Shown: positions 16,938 to 27,628, numbered from the stretch's first letter. The stretch is 64,000 nt of DNA from Xanthobacteraceae bacterium (GCA_019745775.1 JAIESR010000040.1:46058-110057); one strand, 5' to 3'. The notes: generated from the sequence alone by a model not told the origin. A program made the numbers and translations.

Positions 16938-18653
16938 TCAGAGTCCCTTGATCAGGCCTGCATCGATCAGGAGCCGGTTGAAGCGCCGTGCCTCGGCACC
17001 GTTCGCGCAGGCATAAAACAGCCCTCTACACCGCTGGAGGATGCGCTTCTGCTCGGCGAACGTCGCATCGAGCGGAAGACCCGCGGCCTCCTTTACCACG
17101 ATCGGTAGGTAGGGTGCATCGAGCACATCGAGCGCGGACGAAACATTCACCGGACGAAAATTGATGGCATCGATGGCGTAGTAGGCGGAAAAATAGCGCG
17201 GATCGTAAGTCATGATCCGCCGCGTTACCTCAGGAATGCCCGCAGTCGGGTCGACGATCAGCTTGGCAAAATCGGGCTGATGGTCGCCGAAGCGGACGAT
17301 CAGGAAGGACTCGCCTGGGAAGTCGCGCTTGAGACGGGCGACGAAATCTTTGTAGTCGCCCTCGGTCATGGCCTGCCGGCGCAGATACTCGTTGACCTCG
17401 GGCATCGCATTGCCCGGATCTCTCCAGTTCGGCGGCGTCAGCTCCGGCCGGAATGGAAACTCATAAGGGAAATGGTTGGCCGTGAGATAGACGTGCAGGA
17501 ACATCGGCGCCTGATCGCGCTCGTGCGCGATCAGGCGGACAGCGTGATCAAAGTAAAATCGGTCTGGCTCGAACACGCCGCCACGGATGTCCCGGCCGTC
17601 GATGAAATTCTCCACGCCGGCACTTTTGTAGAATGACCGCGTTCCAAGAAACCCACCGAATACCGGGTAGATCGAGAACGTCCTGTAGCCACATCGGCGC
17701 AAGGCTTGCGGCAGACCACGCGATACGCGCCCGCCCGCGATCCGCGTAACGAAGAACTGGAAGCGGCCGAACGAGCGCGACGACAGCCCCGCGAGCACGT
17801 TGTACTCGGTGTACCAGCTCGGCCCGCCCGCCCCTTCGACCAGGAACGTTCGCGCCTTGCCATCGAACGATTTGAAATGACTGCCGTAGCCTGGCGGTAC
17901 TTTGATTCCGTTGGCTGCGCGAATATCGAAGCTCGACTCGTCGTGCAGCAGGATGATGTGCGGGCGCTTCCCGGCTGGCGAGCAGGCCTCGCCATCGGCG
18001 AGCTTGAGCCGTTCGGTCACTTCAGCGTCGGCTTCCAGGTAGCCCTGGGTCGCGAGGATGTGCACGGCTTCCACGCCCGTTCGCATGAAGACGGAGATAT
18101 TGTTGTCGTCCGCAAAGACCTCACCGTCTTGCAGCGGGAAAGCAAACGATACCGTCACCAAACCGGCAAAGCATGCCGCGGAACTCGCTGCGGCGACCCG
18201 ACGCCGCATGCGCCAGGGGTCAATCCGCCACAGCAGCAGCAACAAGGGAATTGCGATCACGACCGCGGTGATCCCGATGACACGAACTTCCGGCAATATC
18301 GTCCAAAGGAAAGCCACCGTCTCGGCATCGATGATCATCACGTCCATGAAGTTCGCGGTCATCCAGAGCACATGATGCTTGAAGCGCGAAATCCAGATCA
18401 CCGCCGCAAAGACTGCAAGCGACAGGCCGGCTGCGACCGCGGGCCGGCGCAGCAGCGCCAACCAGGTGAAATTGAGAAGACCCCAGGTCAGGAGGTAGGC
18501 CAGCATCCGTACCGGCCCGTTCTCGATCGCAACCATGGTTATGAGCGCGGCGAGATGAAATGCGACAAATGGAAGGAGCGGCAACATTTGCGACGTCGTG
18601 AGGGATGGGGGCGGACCCAGCCGATGCGCCAACGCTGCGATCAGCGGCGGCAT
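16938..18653 (-). CDS. Membrane-anchored sulfatase-like (LTA synthase-type) protein, copy 2
   Basis: A 571-residue protein of the alkaline phosphatase superfamily. About five hydrophobic segments fill residues 25-185. The soluble part starts near 230 with HIILLHDESSFDI; GPSWYTEYNVLAGLSSRSFG probably holds the nucleophile (Ser or Thr), and VRFGDHQPDF holds the metal-binding Asp and His. Proteins of this type transfer phospho-groups such as phosphoethanolamine or glycerol phosphate, or cleave sulfate esters, on the outer face of the inner membrane. It follows its paralogue after only 3 bases (TAA-GCC-ATG), so the two are co-translated. Substrate unknown. Confidence 0.8.
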   Translation of the reverse strand: MPPLIAALAHRLGPPPSLTTSQMLPLLPFVAFHLAALITMVAIENGPVRMLAYLLTWGLLNFTWLALLRRPAVAAGLSLAVFAAVIWISRFKHHVLWMTANFMDVMIIDAETVAFLWTILPEVRVIGITAVVIAIPLLLLLWRIDPWRMRRRVAAASSAACFAGLVTVSFAFPLQDGEVFADDNNISVFMRTGVEAVHILATQGYLEADAEVTERLKLADGEACSPAGKRPHIILLHDESSFDIRAANGIKVPPGYGSHFKSFDGKARTFLVEGAGGPSWYTEYNVLAGLSSRSFGRFQFFVTRIAGGRVSRGLPQALRRCGYRTFSIYPVFGGFLGTRSFYKSAGVENFIDGRDIRGGVFEPDRFYFDHAVRLIAHERDQAPMFLHVYLTANHFPYEFPFRPELTPPNWRDPGNAMPEVNEYLRRQAMTEGDYKDFVARLKRDFPGESFLIVRFGDHQPDFAKLIVDPTAGIPEVTRRIMTYDPRYFSAYYAIDAINFRPVNVSSALDVLDAPYLPIVVKEAAGLPLDATFAEQKRILQRCRGLFYACANGAEARRFNRLLIDAGLIKGL

Positions 18654-18656
18654 GGC

Positions 18657-20366
18657 TTAAAGCCCCTTGATGAGACCCGCGTCGATCAACATCCGGTTGA
18701 AGCGTCGCGCTTCAGCACCGTTGGCGCAGCTATAGAACAGTCCCCGGCAGCGCTCGAAAATCTTCTTCTGCTCGGCGAATGACGGATCGAGCGGCAGCCC
18801 GGCGCTTTCCAGAACCACGAGCGGCAGGTACGGCGCCTCAATCGAATCGTGCGCCGACGAGATGTTGAGCGGCCGGTAATTGATGGCGTCGATGGCGTAG
18901 TAGGTCGTATAGTATTTCGGATCGTTGGCCATCAGCCGCTGGACGATCACGTCATCCTTCGCCGAGGGATCGAGGATTTGGGTCGCGAAATCCGGCTGGT
19001 GATCGCCGTAGCGCACAATCATGAAGCGTTCACCGGGGAACTGCCGCCGCAGGCGCTCCAGGAACTGCTCGTACTCCCGCATGCCCAGCGTCTGCCGCCG
19101 CAGATACTCATCGACCACGGGGCGGTTGCCCAGGTCACGCCAACCCTCCGTCAGTTCGGGGCGCCAGCGGTAGTCCCAGGGGAAGTGATTGGCCGAGAGA
19201 TAGATGAAGAAGAACGTCGGGCCTTTGGAGCGCTCGCGTTCGAACATCTTGATGGCGGTGTCGTAATAGAAGCTGTCCGGCTCGACCTCGCGCGACCGCA
19301 TCGCGTTCCTGTCGAAGAAGTTCTGCACGCCGGTCGAGGCCTGGAACGTCCGCGTACCCATGAAGGCGCCGTGCGCAGGATACAGTGAGAACGTACGGTA
19401 GCCGCAGCGGCGCAAGGAATTCGGCAGCCCACGTTCGACCCGCCCGGCCGCGATTCGGGTCACAAAATATGAGAACTTGCCGAAACTGCGCGCCGACAGT
19501 CCCGCGAACACATTGTATTCGGTGTACCAGCTCGGCCCACCGGCCGCCTCGACGACGAGGTCGCGCTGCTTGCCGTCGAAAGACTTGAAATGACGGCCGT
19601 AGCCCTGCGGCACGCGGATGTTCGGGGCATTGCGGATATCGAACGCCGACTCGTCGTGCACCATGATGATGTGCGGCGGCTTGCCGGCCGGTTCGCAGAC
19701 GGCGTTCGGCGCCAGCTTGAGACGATCCGGCACCATGGCGTCGGATTCCATGTAGCCGCGACGCACATAGGTCGTGATCGCATCGACACCGGAGCGCGCG
19801 AAGTTCGATACATGAGCCTGCGGGTACCAGATGTCCTCAGGCCAGAAGGGATGCGTTACCGAGAGCGCGCCCAGGCCAAGAAGGCAGACCAGCGCCCCGG
19901 CGGTCGCCTTCAATCGATGGATCCGGAAGGGATCAAGGCGCCAGACCAGCATCAGGATTGCCGCCATGGCGACCAATCCAACGACGACATAGATGCCGAG
20001 GTTCGGGAAGATCGTCAGCAGAAACGAAAACGAGCTCCAGTCGATGACCATGAGGTCGACGAAGGCGACCGTTTGCCAGGTGACCTTGTACTTGAGCTCC
20101 GAGACCTCGATCAGAACCGCGATCATGGCCAGCGACATCACCGCCGACATACCCGGCCGGCGAAGGACGGCAAGCCAGGCAAAATTCAGGAACCCCCAGG
20201 CCAGCAGAAACGCTCCAACGCGCCCCACGTCGTAGTACTCGGTCCGAAGCAGGACGATCAGCGCGCCGAGATAGACAATCGCGACCGGACCCACGCGCCA
20301 AATAAACCTCAGGGCCCCGGTTTCGGAGCCCCAACGGCTGGTCAGCGATGAAATGGAGGGCGGCAT
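18657..20366 (-). CDS. Membrane-anchored sulfatase-like (LTA synthase-type) protein, copy 1
   Basis: 569 residues from the ATG at 20366 (start MPPSIS, like the MPPLIA of copy 2). It has the same plan as copy 2: N-terminal membrane segments, HIIMVHDESAFDI, GPSWYTEYNVFAGLSARSFG, and VRYGDHQPDF. The two proteins end almost identically (GLFYSCANGAEARRFNRML, then IDAGLIKGL). Identity looks about 55-60%. The conserved ends with diverged middle segments suggest an old duplication now specialised to two substrates. The upstream region carries no clear ribosome binding site. It is divergent from the ABC importer at 20605. Confidence 0.8.
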   Translation of the reverse strand: MPPSISSLTSRWGSETGALRFIWRVGPVAIVYLGALIVLLRTEYYDVGRVGAFLLAWGFLNFAWLAVLRRPGMSAVMSLAMIAVLIEVSELKYKVTWQTVAFVDLMVIDWSSFSFLLTIFPNLGIYVVVGLVAMAAILMLVWRLDPFRIHRLKATAGALVCLLGLGALSVTHPFWPEDIWYPQAHVSNFARSGVDAITTYVRRGYMESDAMVPDRLKLAPNAVCEPAGKPPHIIMVHDESAFDIRNAPNIRVPQGYGRHFKSFDGKQRDLVVEAAGGPSWYTEYNVFAGLSARSFGKFSYFVTRIAAGRVERGLPNSLRRCGYRTFSLYPAHGAFMGTRTFQASTGVQNFFDRNAMRSREVEPDSFYYDTAIKMFERERSKGPTFFFIYLSANHFPWDYRWRPELTEGWRDLGNRPVVDEYLRRQTLGMREYEQFLERLRRQFPGERFMIVRYGDHQPDFATQILDPSAKDDVIVQRLMANDPKYYTTYYAIDAINYRPLNISSAHDSIEAPYLPLVVLESAGLPLDPSFAEQKKIFERCRGLFYSCANGAEARRFNRMLIDAGLIKGL

Positions 20367-20604
20367 GGCATGCGCCCGGTGCCCGGCAATGACTAAACGG
20401 CTACGCCCGGCGCACGGAGCGCTACAATAAAAATGCAATATTTGTGTCTTTGCAAGGTCACAAAACGCCGCTGGCGAAATTGAATTGAATATCGTTTCCG
20501 TGCGGCGCGTCCTGAGATTACGCTGCCTTAATGTCCGACCGCACCAGCGCACCTTTCTTAACGGCCATTCAGTCGAGGGCCCCAGCCTGCCAGCGGATCA
20601 ATCG

Positions 20605-21390
20605 ATGACCGATCCAGACGTGGCCATTGCTTTTGATGCTGTCAGCAAGAGCTACGACAGTAGCGGCCGCAGGGTGCTCGACGGTCTGTCTTTGACGGTC
20701 GGCCGGCGGGGGTTCCTCGCTATTGTCGGCCCATCCGGTTCTGGCAAGACCACGCTGCTTCGGCTGGTCAACCGGCTGACCGACCCGAGCGAGGGGACAG
20801 TCCGGGTTGCCGGCGAAGATGTCCGGGCGGTCGATCCGATCGTGCTGCGCCGCCGCATCGGCTACGTCTTCCAGGGCATCGGCCTGTTCCCCCACATGAC
20901 GGTGGCGGAGAATATCGGGATCACCCCTCGCCTTCTCGGCCAGGACGCCGCCGCCATCACGCGCCGGGTCGACGAGCTGATCGAGCTGGTGCGGCTCGAC
21001 CGCGCGACCCATGGCCGGCGCCTCCCCCATGAACTCTCGGGTGGTGAACGCCAGCGCGTCGGCGTTGCCCGGGCGCTCGCTGCGAAGCCCCGTATCGTCC
21101 TAATGGACGAGCCGTTCGGGGCGCTCGATCCCCTCACCCGAGACGCCCTTTCGCAGGACTACCGCGCGCTGCACGACACGCTCGGCCTCACCACGGTGAT
21201 GATCACCCACGACATGATGGAGGCACTACTGCTGGCCGACCGCATCGCGGTGATGCGAGAGGGCCGTCTGGTCGCCGATGGGACCCCGAACGAGATGATG
21301 GCCCATACCGGCGACGACTTCGTCAGCGAGTTGATGCAGACACCGCGGCGGCAAGCGGATCGCCTCAACGCGCTGAAGGCCGCGCGATGA
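20605..21390 (+). CDS. ABC transporter ATPase, osmoprotectant/QAT type
   Basis: A 261-residue ATPase from the ATG at 20605. Walker A is GPSGSGKTT (42-50), the Q-loop lies at FQGIGLFP (90-96), the signature is LSGGERQ (144-150), Walker B is IVLMDEP (164-170), and the switch His is in MITHDMMEALLLADR. It resembles OpuCA/ProV-type subunits for quaternary amines but lacks their C-terminal CBS domains, ending about residue 261. Its stop overlaps the start of the permease-receptor gene (ATGA), so the two are co-translated. Such systems import glycine betaine, choline or, in some bacteria, ergothioneine. Confidence 0.9.
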   Translation: MTDPDVAIAFDAVSKSYDSSGRRVLDGLSLTVGRRGFLAIVGPSGSGKTTLLRLVNRLTDPSEGTVRVAGEDVRAVDPIVLRRRIGYVFQGIGLFPHMTVAENIGITPRLLGQDAAAITRRVDELIELVRLDRATHGRRLPHELSGGERQRVGVARALAAKPRIVLMDEPFGALDPLTRDALSQDYRALHDTLGLTTVMITHDMMEALLLADRIAVMREGRLVADGTPNEMMAHTGDDFVSELMQTPRRQADRLNALKAAR

Positions 21391-22952
21391 TCGCTGATTC
21401 GAACATCGCCGACGCGCTCGCGCGGCTTCCGGAGTATCTCGGCGGGCATGTTCTCGTGAGCATGACCGCGCTTTTGCTCGGACTGGCGGTCAGCTTCCCG
21501 CTCGCGATCATCTCGCTACGGCGGCCGACGCTGCGGCGCATCCTACTGGCGGTGGCGAGCGTCGCCCAGACGATCCCGGGGCTCGCCCTGCTCGCACTGT
21601 TCTATCCGCTGTTGCTGGCGCTTGCGGCGCTGACCGAACGGATGTTCGGAATTGGCTTCTCCGCGCTCGGCTTCCTGCCGTCGGTGCTGGCGCTCGCGCT
21701 CTACAGCATGCTGCCGGTATTGCGGAACACCATCACCGGGCTGGAAGGCATCGATCCGGCGGTGACCGAGGCCGCCCGCGGCGTCGGCATGACGCCCCGG
21801 CAATCGCTGACCATGGTCGAGCTGCCGCTGGCGTTGCCGGTGATCATGGCAGGCATCCGTACCGCGGCGGTGTGGGTGATCGGCACCGCGACACTGTCGA
21901 CGCCGATCGGCCAGACCAGCCTTGGCAATTACATCTTCACCGGCCTGCAGACCCAGAACTGGGTGTTCGTGCTGTTCGGCTGCGTCACGGCGGCGGTACT
22001 GGCGCTCGTGGTCGATCAATTGCTGGCGCTGATGGAAACCGGCGTCGCCAGACGGAACCGCCGGCGCGTTGCGTTTGGCGCTGTCGGTCTCGTGTGCCTG
22101 CTCGCCGCATCGCTCCTGCCTTCGCTGGGGCGGCAGGGTGTCGACTACATCGTCGGCTCGAAGCCGTTCTCCGAGCAATATGTCCTTGCCGCTCTCATGC
22201 AACAGCGGCTGCTGGAACGCGAGCTATCGGCCGGCCGGCGCGACGGGCTCGGCTCCGGTGTCATCTTCGATGCGCTCACGGCGAACGAGATCGACGTCTA
22301 TGTGGAGTACACCGGCACGATCTGGGCCAACCAGATGCAGCGCAGCGACGTGAAATCGCGCGAGGAGGTCATGCGCGAGGTGACCGCCTGGCTCAAGGAG
22401 CGCCATGGCATCACCGTCGCGGGCGGGCTGGGATTCGAGAACGCCTATGCGCTGGCGATGTCGGCGTCACGCGCGAAGGCGCTCGGCGTGCGCTCGATCG
22501 CGGACCTCGCAAGCCATGCACCGACGCTGACCATCGCCGGCGACTACGAGTTCTTCGGTCGGCCGGAATGGGCTGCACTGCGCAACGCCTACGGCCTCAA
22601 GTTCAGAGCCGAGCGTACGATGCAGCCAGAGTTCATGTATCCCGCCGCGGAAGCGGGCGAGGTCGATGTGATCGCGGGCTACACCAGCGACGGCCGCATG
22701 ACCCGTCACAAGCTGGCCCTATTGGACGACCCGAAACAGGCGATCCCGCCCTATGACGCGATCATATTGGTGGCGCCGAAACGTGCGAACGACCGCGCCT
22801 TGCTCGACGCTCTCAAGCCGCTGACCGGCGCCATCGATGTTGCGCTGATGCGCGAGGCGAACCTGCGGGCGACGGCTCCAGACGCAACGCCCGCCCGCGT
22901 GGCGCGCTGGCTTTGGGCCGAAATCGATAAGCACGCCGGTCAAAAGAAATAG
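21387..22952 (+). CDS. ABC importer permease fused to its substrate-binding domain
   Basis: 521 residues. Residues 1-230 are a five- or six-segment permease with the EAA-type loop EAARGVGMTPRQSLTMVELP. From about residue 250 the protein continues as an OpuAC-type binding domain outside the membrane: VGSKPFSEQYVLAALMQQ, then IDVYVEYTGTIW. The fusion tethers the receptor to the channel, an arrangement known in osmoprotectant (OpuC/EgtU-like) importers. Substrate is most likely a quaternary amine or a betaine; ergothioneine is an alternative. It overlaps the ATPase gene by 4 bases. Confidence 0.88.
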   Translation: MIADSNIADALARLPEYLGGHVLVSMTALLLGLAVSFPLAIISLRRPTLRRILLAVASVAQTIPGLALLALFYPLLLALAALTERMFGIGFSALGFLPSVLALALYSMLPVLRNTITGLEGIDPAVTEAARGVGMTPRQSLTMVELPLALPVIMAGIRTAAVWVIGTATLSTPIGQTSLGNYIFTGLQTQNWVFVLFGCVTAAVLALVVDQLLALMETGVARRNRRRVAFGAVGLVCLLAASLLPSLGRQGVDYIVGSKPFSEQYVLAALMQQRLLERELSAGRRDGLGSGVIFDALTANEIDVYVEYTGTIWANQMQRSDVKSREEVMREVTAWLKERHGITVAGGLGFENAYALAMSASRAKALGVRSIADLASHAPTLTIAGDYEFFGRPEWAALRNAYGLKFRAERTMQPEFMYPAAEAGEVDVIAGYTSDGRMTRHKLALLDDPKQAIPPYDAIILVAPKRANDRALLDALKPLTGAIDVALMREANLRATAPDATPARVARWLWAEIDKHAGQKK

Positions 22953-22999
22953 CGCGCTCACCACGGCGGGCGCGCCATCCGATTCGAAACGGCGCGAGT

Positions 23000-23563
23000 C
23001 TATTTCTTCTTCCACAGCCCGATCAGGCCGGTCGCGGTGAGCAATTTGCCTTCGGACTTCTGGAAGAACTCCTCGCGGGTCAGCCCGGGCGGCAGGTCCT
23101 TTGCGCCATGGGTCGTCGCGATCAGCGTGAATGTGTAGTGGTGCAACGGTCCGGGCGGCGTGCAGGGGCCGAAATAGACGCTCTGTTTCATGGTGCTGAT
23201 GCCGCCAACGAACTTGTCGGACGGCTTGCTCGCTTCGCCTTCTGCAAAGCCGGTCACCGATACCGGGATGCCGTAGGCGACCCAGTGCGACACGCCCTGG
23301 CCGCCGCGGCCTTCCGGATCGAACATCAGGAGCGCAAGGCTCGTCGCCTTCGCCGGCACGTTCTGCCAGGCGAGCGGGGGAGAAATATTCTCGCCGACGC
23401 AATTCGGATTATTCGGATTGTTGCCGGCGTTCTTCTGCGCGAGCCAGCCGCCGTCCTGGAACGCGGACGAGGTGATGACAAAATCCTGCGCCGCTGCCGG
23501 AGCGAGGCATGAGCCCGTGAGCCAAATTCCTATGAGCGCAATTTGCATCAACTTTCGTTGCAT
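23000..23563 (-). CDS. YbhB/YbcL family PEBP-like protein
   Basis: 187 residues from the ATG at 23563 (GGAGG upstream), with a signal peptide ending near APAAAQDF. The ligand-site signature of the family is visible: NISPPLAWQNVPAKATSLAL, then GVSHWVAYGIP and GPCTPPGPLHHYTFTLIA, in which the HHY motif is typical of bacterial phosphatidylethanolamine-binding-protein relatives. The physiological ligand in bacteria is unknown. Periplasmic by prediction. It converges on the ABC importer and lies just downstream of the GT61 gene on the same strand. Confidence 0.88.
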   Translation of the reverse strand: MQRKLMQIALIGIWLTGSCLAPAAAQDFVITSSAFQDGGWLAQKNAGNNPNNPNCVGENISPPLAWQNVPAKATSLALLMFDPEGRGGQGVSHWVAYGIPVSVTGFAEGEASKPSDKFVGGISTMKQSVYFGPCTPPGPLHHYTFTLIATTHGAKDLPPGLTREEFFQKSEGKLLTATGLIGLWKKK

Positions 23564-23658
23564 TGACACGTCCTCCCTGCGGCATGTGTGCCGCACGCGG
23601 CAATGTAGCCCGATTATGAACCGCAGCAATAGCGGGTCTGGGCCCTGTTTGAGCATAG

Positions 23659-24852
23659 TCAAAGCCGCTCAAGGACGGCGGAAAATTCCCGTGGCTGAAT
23701 AGTGAACATCTCGTTTGGAAGATGGTTGTTAGCTACCGGAGTTGCCTCATCAGACTGACCGACGAGACGGGTGAATTCCATGTTCGTGAGCATTGCGAGG
23801 TGGCGAAACGCCAGAGGCCCGCGCGAGCTGTCGCGACCATAGCGTGGGCCTATCAGCTCGATGACGCGCGCACCGTTTGGAGCAAAAACAAGATTTGTGC
23901 AGCCCGCGCCGTGCGGACCGGCGATCACTGAAGCCTGTGAAAACAACCGGACTTGCTCGGCAAATGACATGGTCTCGCAAGCGACAATCTCGAAGCCGTG
24001 CTGTTCTGCAACCCGGACAATCTCCTCGGAATTGACGAGACGGCGGCCAGCCGCATCAGCTGCGCCCGCGCGCGTGATGAATAGCCTGCGTTGTCTTTGT
24101 TCTACGGCAAAGAGCGGAGCAAAGCGGCCCCTTAGCCAGTCAATGATGTCAGGTTGAAATTGCAAGTATCCGGTACACCACGAAGAGTTCAAGCTCGGAT
24201 AGAGCAATGTGGCGATGCTGTATGCATTGGGATAATCGAGTTCGATCAAACGATCCGCTTTGATCCCGAGTGCCTCAAGCGTTTCGATCTGAAAGCGTTT
24301 GAGCGAGCCGTTCACCAGAAGCGGTACGTCGCCTTCCCACAGCGCGACGCGCGGCAAATAGTCCATTAGCCAATGACAATAGTTCGGGCAGCCGCCCAGC
24401 AGGAATGCCTTCGACACGGGAAGGCTGACGGGCGACGGGTGAATGAGCTCAATGCCATTCGGAGGAACAATCCCGAGATGGTAGGCCGACCACGGCGGAA
24501 ATGGGGTCTGAGCATAGCCATCGCACAGGGCGTGTTCGCCTGCCAGCACGAACCACTCCCCCGACAAGACAACGGCATTGCCAACCAAGCTGACGCTGCG
24601 GCTCGGTGCGTAGGCTACGCGAAGACGGCTAAAGTGGAATGTGGACGGATGGGGCATCTTCGAATTCGATCGTTGCGCCAAATGCGCATATCGCTGGATT
24701 GCCATATCGGCGCGCGCGCGGTCGATCTCGATGTCCATCAGACTCAACCCATGCCACGAAGAAGACGGACCAACTCTACCCATTCGATGCCGCGGGCACT
24801 TTATCAAGCCCAATTCTTCGACTATGGATAGCTTAGTCGAACTCTCAAACAT
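23659..24852 (-). CDS. Family 61 glycosyltransferase (DUF563)
   Basis: 397 residues. The ATG at 24852 is preferred because AAGGAC precedes it; an upstream start would run into the divergent gene at 24873. The catalytic domain is recognised from LLGGCPNYCHWLMDYLPRV, LFITRAGAADAAGRR, and SQASVIAGPHGAGCTNLVFA. It adds a sugar to a polysaccharide or glycoconjugate; the closest known families are capsular and xylan-type transferases. No membrane segments. It is the first of three unrelated glycosyltransferase genes in 2.9 kb. G+C looks lower than in the neighbouring genes, which suggests transfer. Confidence 0.8.
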   Translation of the reverse strand: MFESSTKLSIVEELGLIKCPRHRMGRVGPSSSWHGLSLMDIEIDRARADMAIQRYAHLAQRSNSKMPHPSTFHFSRLRVAYAPSRSVSLVGNAVVLSGEWFVLAGEHALCDGYAQTPFPPWSAYHLGIVPPNGIELIHPSPVSLPVSKAFLLGGCPNYCHWLMDYLPRVALWEGDVPLLVNGSLKRFQIETLEALGIKADRLIELDYPNAYSIATLLYPSLNSSWCTGYLQFQPDIIDWLRGRFAPLFAVEQRQRRLFITRAGAADAAGRRLVNSEEIVRVAEQHGFEIVACETMSFAEQVRLFSQASVIAGPHGAGCTNLVFAPNGARVIELIGPRYGRDSSRGPLAFRHLAMLTNMEFTRLVGQSDEATPVANNHLPNEMFTIQPREFSAVLERL

Positions 24853-24872
24853 CCCGTCCTTGACGATCGGCA

Positions 24873-25814
24873 ATGAATTCACGTCAACCGTTGACCTTGC
24901 TATGGCTTCGGCCAACATTAGAGAGCGTACTCGAGGGCTATTTCATCAAAGAGGTTCTGCTCGCCGAAATCGGTCGGCCGATCCGAACGGTTGTGATCGA
25001 GGCAAGTGCCTCGATTCCGTTCCTGAACGACGTATTGGTCGTAAGCCTCGGCGCCAATCTCGCCGGCTATCTTCAGGAGGCGCGCGCCAAGGGCTTCAGG
25101 AATATTGGCCTTCTGCACATGGCCGATGAGCTCGGCGATCATGACCGCAGCTTCTATGCCCACGCCGACTATGTGCTGCGGAACTACTGGTTCAAAGACG
25201 CGATCGTGCCGCCCAACCCGCAATCACTGGGCGTTCTTTGGATTCCGAACGGCTATCGCACCGGCGTCGGTCCGATCTCGACCCAAACGATGCTTTCGAC
25301 CGTCGACAGAAAGATCATGGGGTTCTTCTCCGGCGTGCTCCAGGGGCGCAGCCGGCTGGAGGAGCGCCAGCAGATGGCGCAAGCGGTGACCAGCGCCAAG
25401 CTGCCGTTCCTGGTGGGCGGCACGCCCGGATTTGGGCAGGGGCTCGGCCCGGTCGCCTATGCGGCCTACCTTTGCATGAGCCGCTTCGCGTTGGTGCCGG
25501 GCGGAAATTCGCCGGAAACCATCCGACTGTACGACGCGCTCGAAGCAGGCGCGATTCCGATCATGTTGCGCAGCGCATTCGTCGGCGCGCCGGACGCACT
25601 CAACAATCCGCCATTCCTGCTTCTCGATAGCTGGTCCGAGTTGCCCGCCGCCTACGCGCCCTTTGCGGACGCGAATTCGCCACAGGTCATCAGCACGATC
25701 GAAGCAAAGCGCCAGGATGTGATGGCATGGTGGCAAAGTTTCAAAGCCAGTCATCAGCAGCGCTTAAAGGAATTGATCGACCGTTCCTTCGCCAGGGCCA
25801 GCGAGGCAAGGTGA
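24873..25814 (+). CDS. Exostosin-like (GT47-type) glycosyltransferase
   Basis: A 313-residue protein whose second half carries the exostosin-type donor-site pattern FALVPGGNSPETIRLYDALEAGAIPI (given here in parts: FALVPGG, then SPETIRLYDALEAGAIPI, about residues 205-230), in which the ethanolic Glu and Asp contact the nucleotide sugar. The first half includes MGFFSGVLQGRSRLEER, the region after the linker. The product is cytoplasmic. It probably makes a surface or secreted glycan together with the neighbouring GT61 and GT8-like enzymes. Starts are only 20 bases apart from the divergent GT61 gene, so they share a promoter region. Confidence 0.7.
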   Translation: MNSRQPLTLLWLRPTLESVLEGYFIKEVLLAEIGRPIRTVVIEASASIPFLNDVLVVSLGANLAGYLQEARAKGFRNIGLLHMADELGDHDRSFYAHADYVLRNYWFKDAIVPPNPQSLGVLWIPNGYRTGVGPISTQTMLSTVDRKIMGFFSGVLQGRSRLEERQQMAQAVTSAKLPFLVGGTPGFGQGLGPVAYAAYLCMSRFALVPGGNSPETIRLYDALEAGAIPIMLRSAFVGAPDALNNPPFLLLDSWSELPAAYAPFADANSPQVISTIEAKRQDVMAWWQSFKASHQQRLKELIDRSFARASEAR

Positions 25815-25845
25815 GACGCCTCCGTACGAACGGACGCGACGCGCT

Positions 25846-26535
25846 TCACTTTCTCACCTGCGAGTGAAATTGAACGACGGCGTCCGGCCCATGGTAGTAC
25901 GCGTTCAACTGTTTGAGCTGTGACGGCGGATCGGAATAGTCATGCCATACCTTGATCGGTCCGAAGAATGTCCAGTGCCAGATCGGGCGGAAATTCCAAT
26001 TGAGCGGCAACACGAACGGTGGCGTGCTCCATTCGGCAACGGCCTTGGCGAACGCCCCCTGATCGTTGAACGGCATGACCCCCCGTTGCCCGTTTGGAAG
26101 CACGAAATCGATGGCCGAATCGACCTCTGTTACCAGTTCATGCCAACGGTGGAACAACGAGGCCGCCGAACGATGAAAGAAGAGCACGCCGGTGTTGTAT
26201 TCGATGCCGTCATCCTTGGGTAAGCCGCGATAGCGCCGTGCCCAGGGGCATTCGCAAATGGAACACGCGACGCCGTGCCGGAGCGCTTGTTCAAATCCAT
26301 AGTCCAGCCGATCCAGTACCACCGTATCACAGTCGAGAAAGAGCGTCTCCTCGAACGGTGATAACTGCATCATGCGGGACTTCTCGAGCAGGCCCTTCAT
26401 CCCGTCGGTGTCCGGCGGAAGTCGAACGACTTCATGCGGAAGCTCCGGGTGGATCTCCTTCAGCGAGGCGATCGAGCGGGCCATGGCCCGCTCAGCCTTC
26501 TCCCCCCACACCATGTAGAGGACGCCTCTGGACAT
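25846..26535 (-). CDS. GT8-like glycosyltransferase
   Basis: A 229-residue GT-A fold protein with ETLFLDCDTVVLDRL near residues 63-77; DCD is the DxD metal site that binds the nucleotide-sugar. The segment IEYNTGVLFFHRSAASL has the asparagine-glycine loop typical of the GT8 / nucleotide-diphospho-sugar transferase superfamily. No membrane segment. It converges on the GT47-like gene; the ilvC gene lies 46 bases downstream on the same strand. Acceptor unknown. Confidence 0.75.
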   Translation of the reverse strand: MSRGVLYMVWGEKAERAMARSIASLKEIHPELPHEVVRLPPDTDGMKGLLEKSRMMQLSPFEETLFLDCDTVVLDRLDYGFEQALRHGVACSICECPWARRYRGLPKDDGIEYNTGVLFFHRSAASLFHRWHELVTEVDSAIDFVLPNGQRGVMPFNDQGAFAKAVAEWSTPPFVLPLNWNFRPIWHWTFFGPIKVWHDYSDPPSQLKQLNAYYHGPDAVVQFHSQVRK

Positions 26536-26581
26536 CCGTGGCTCCGTCAGCGCCGGGCGATACGAGATCGCGAGCGACTGG

Positions 26582-27628
<1,047 letters not shown>

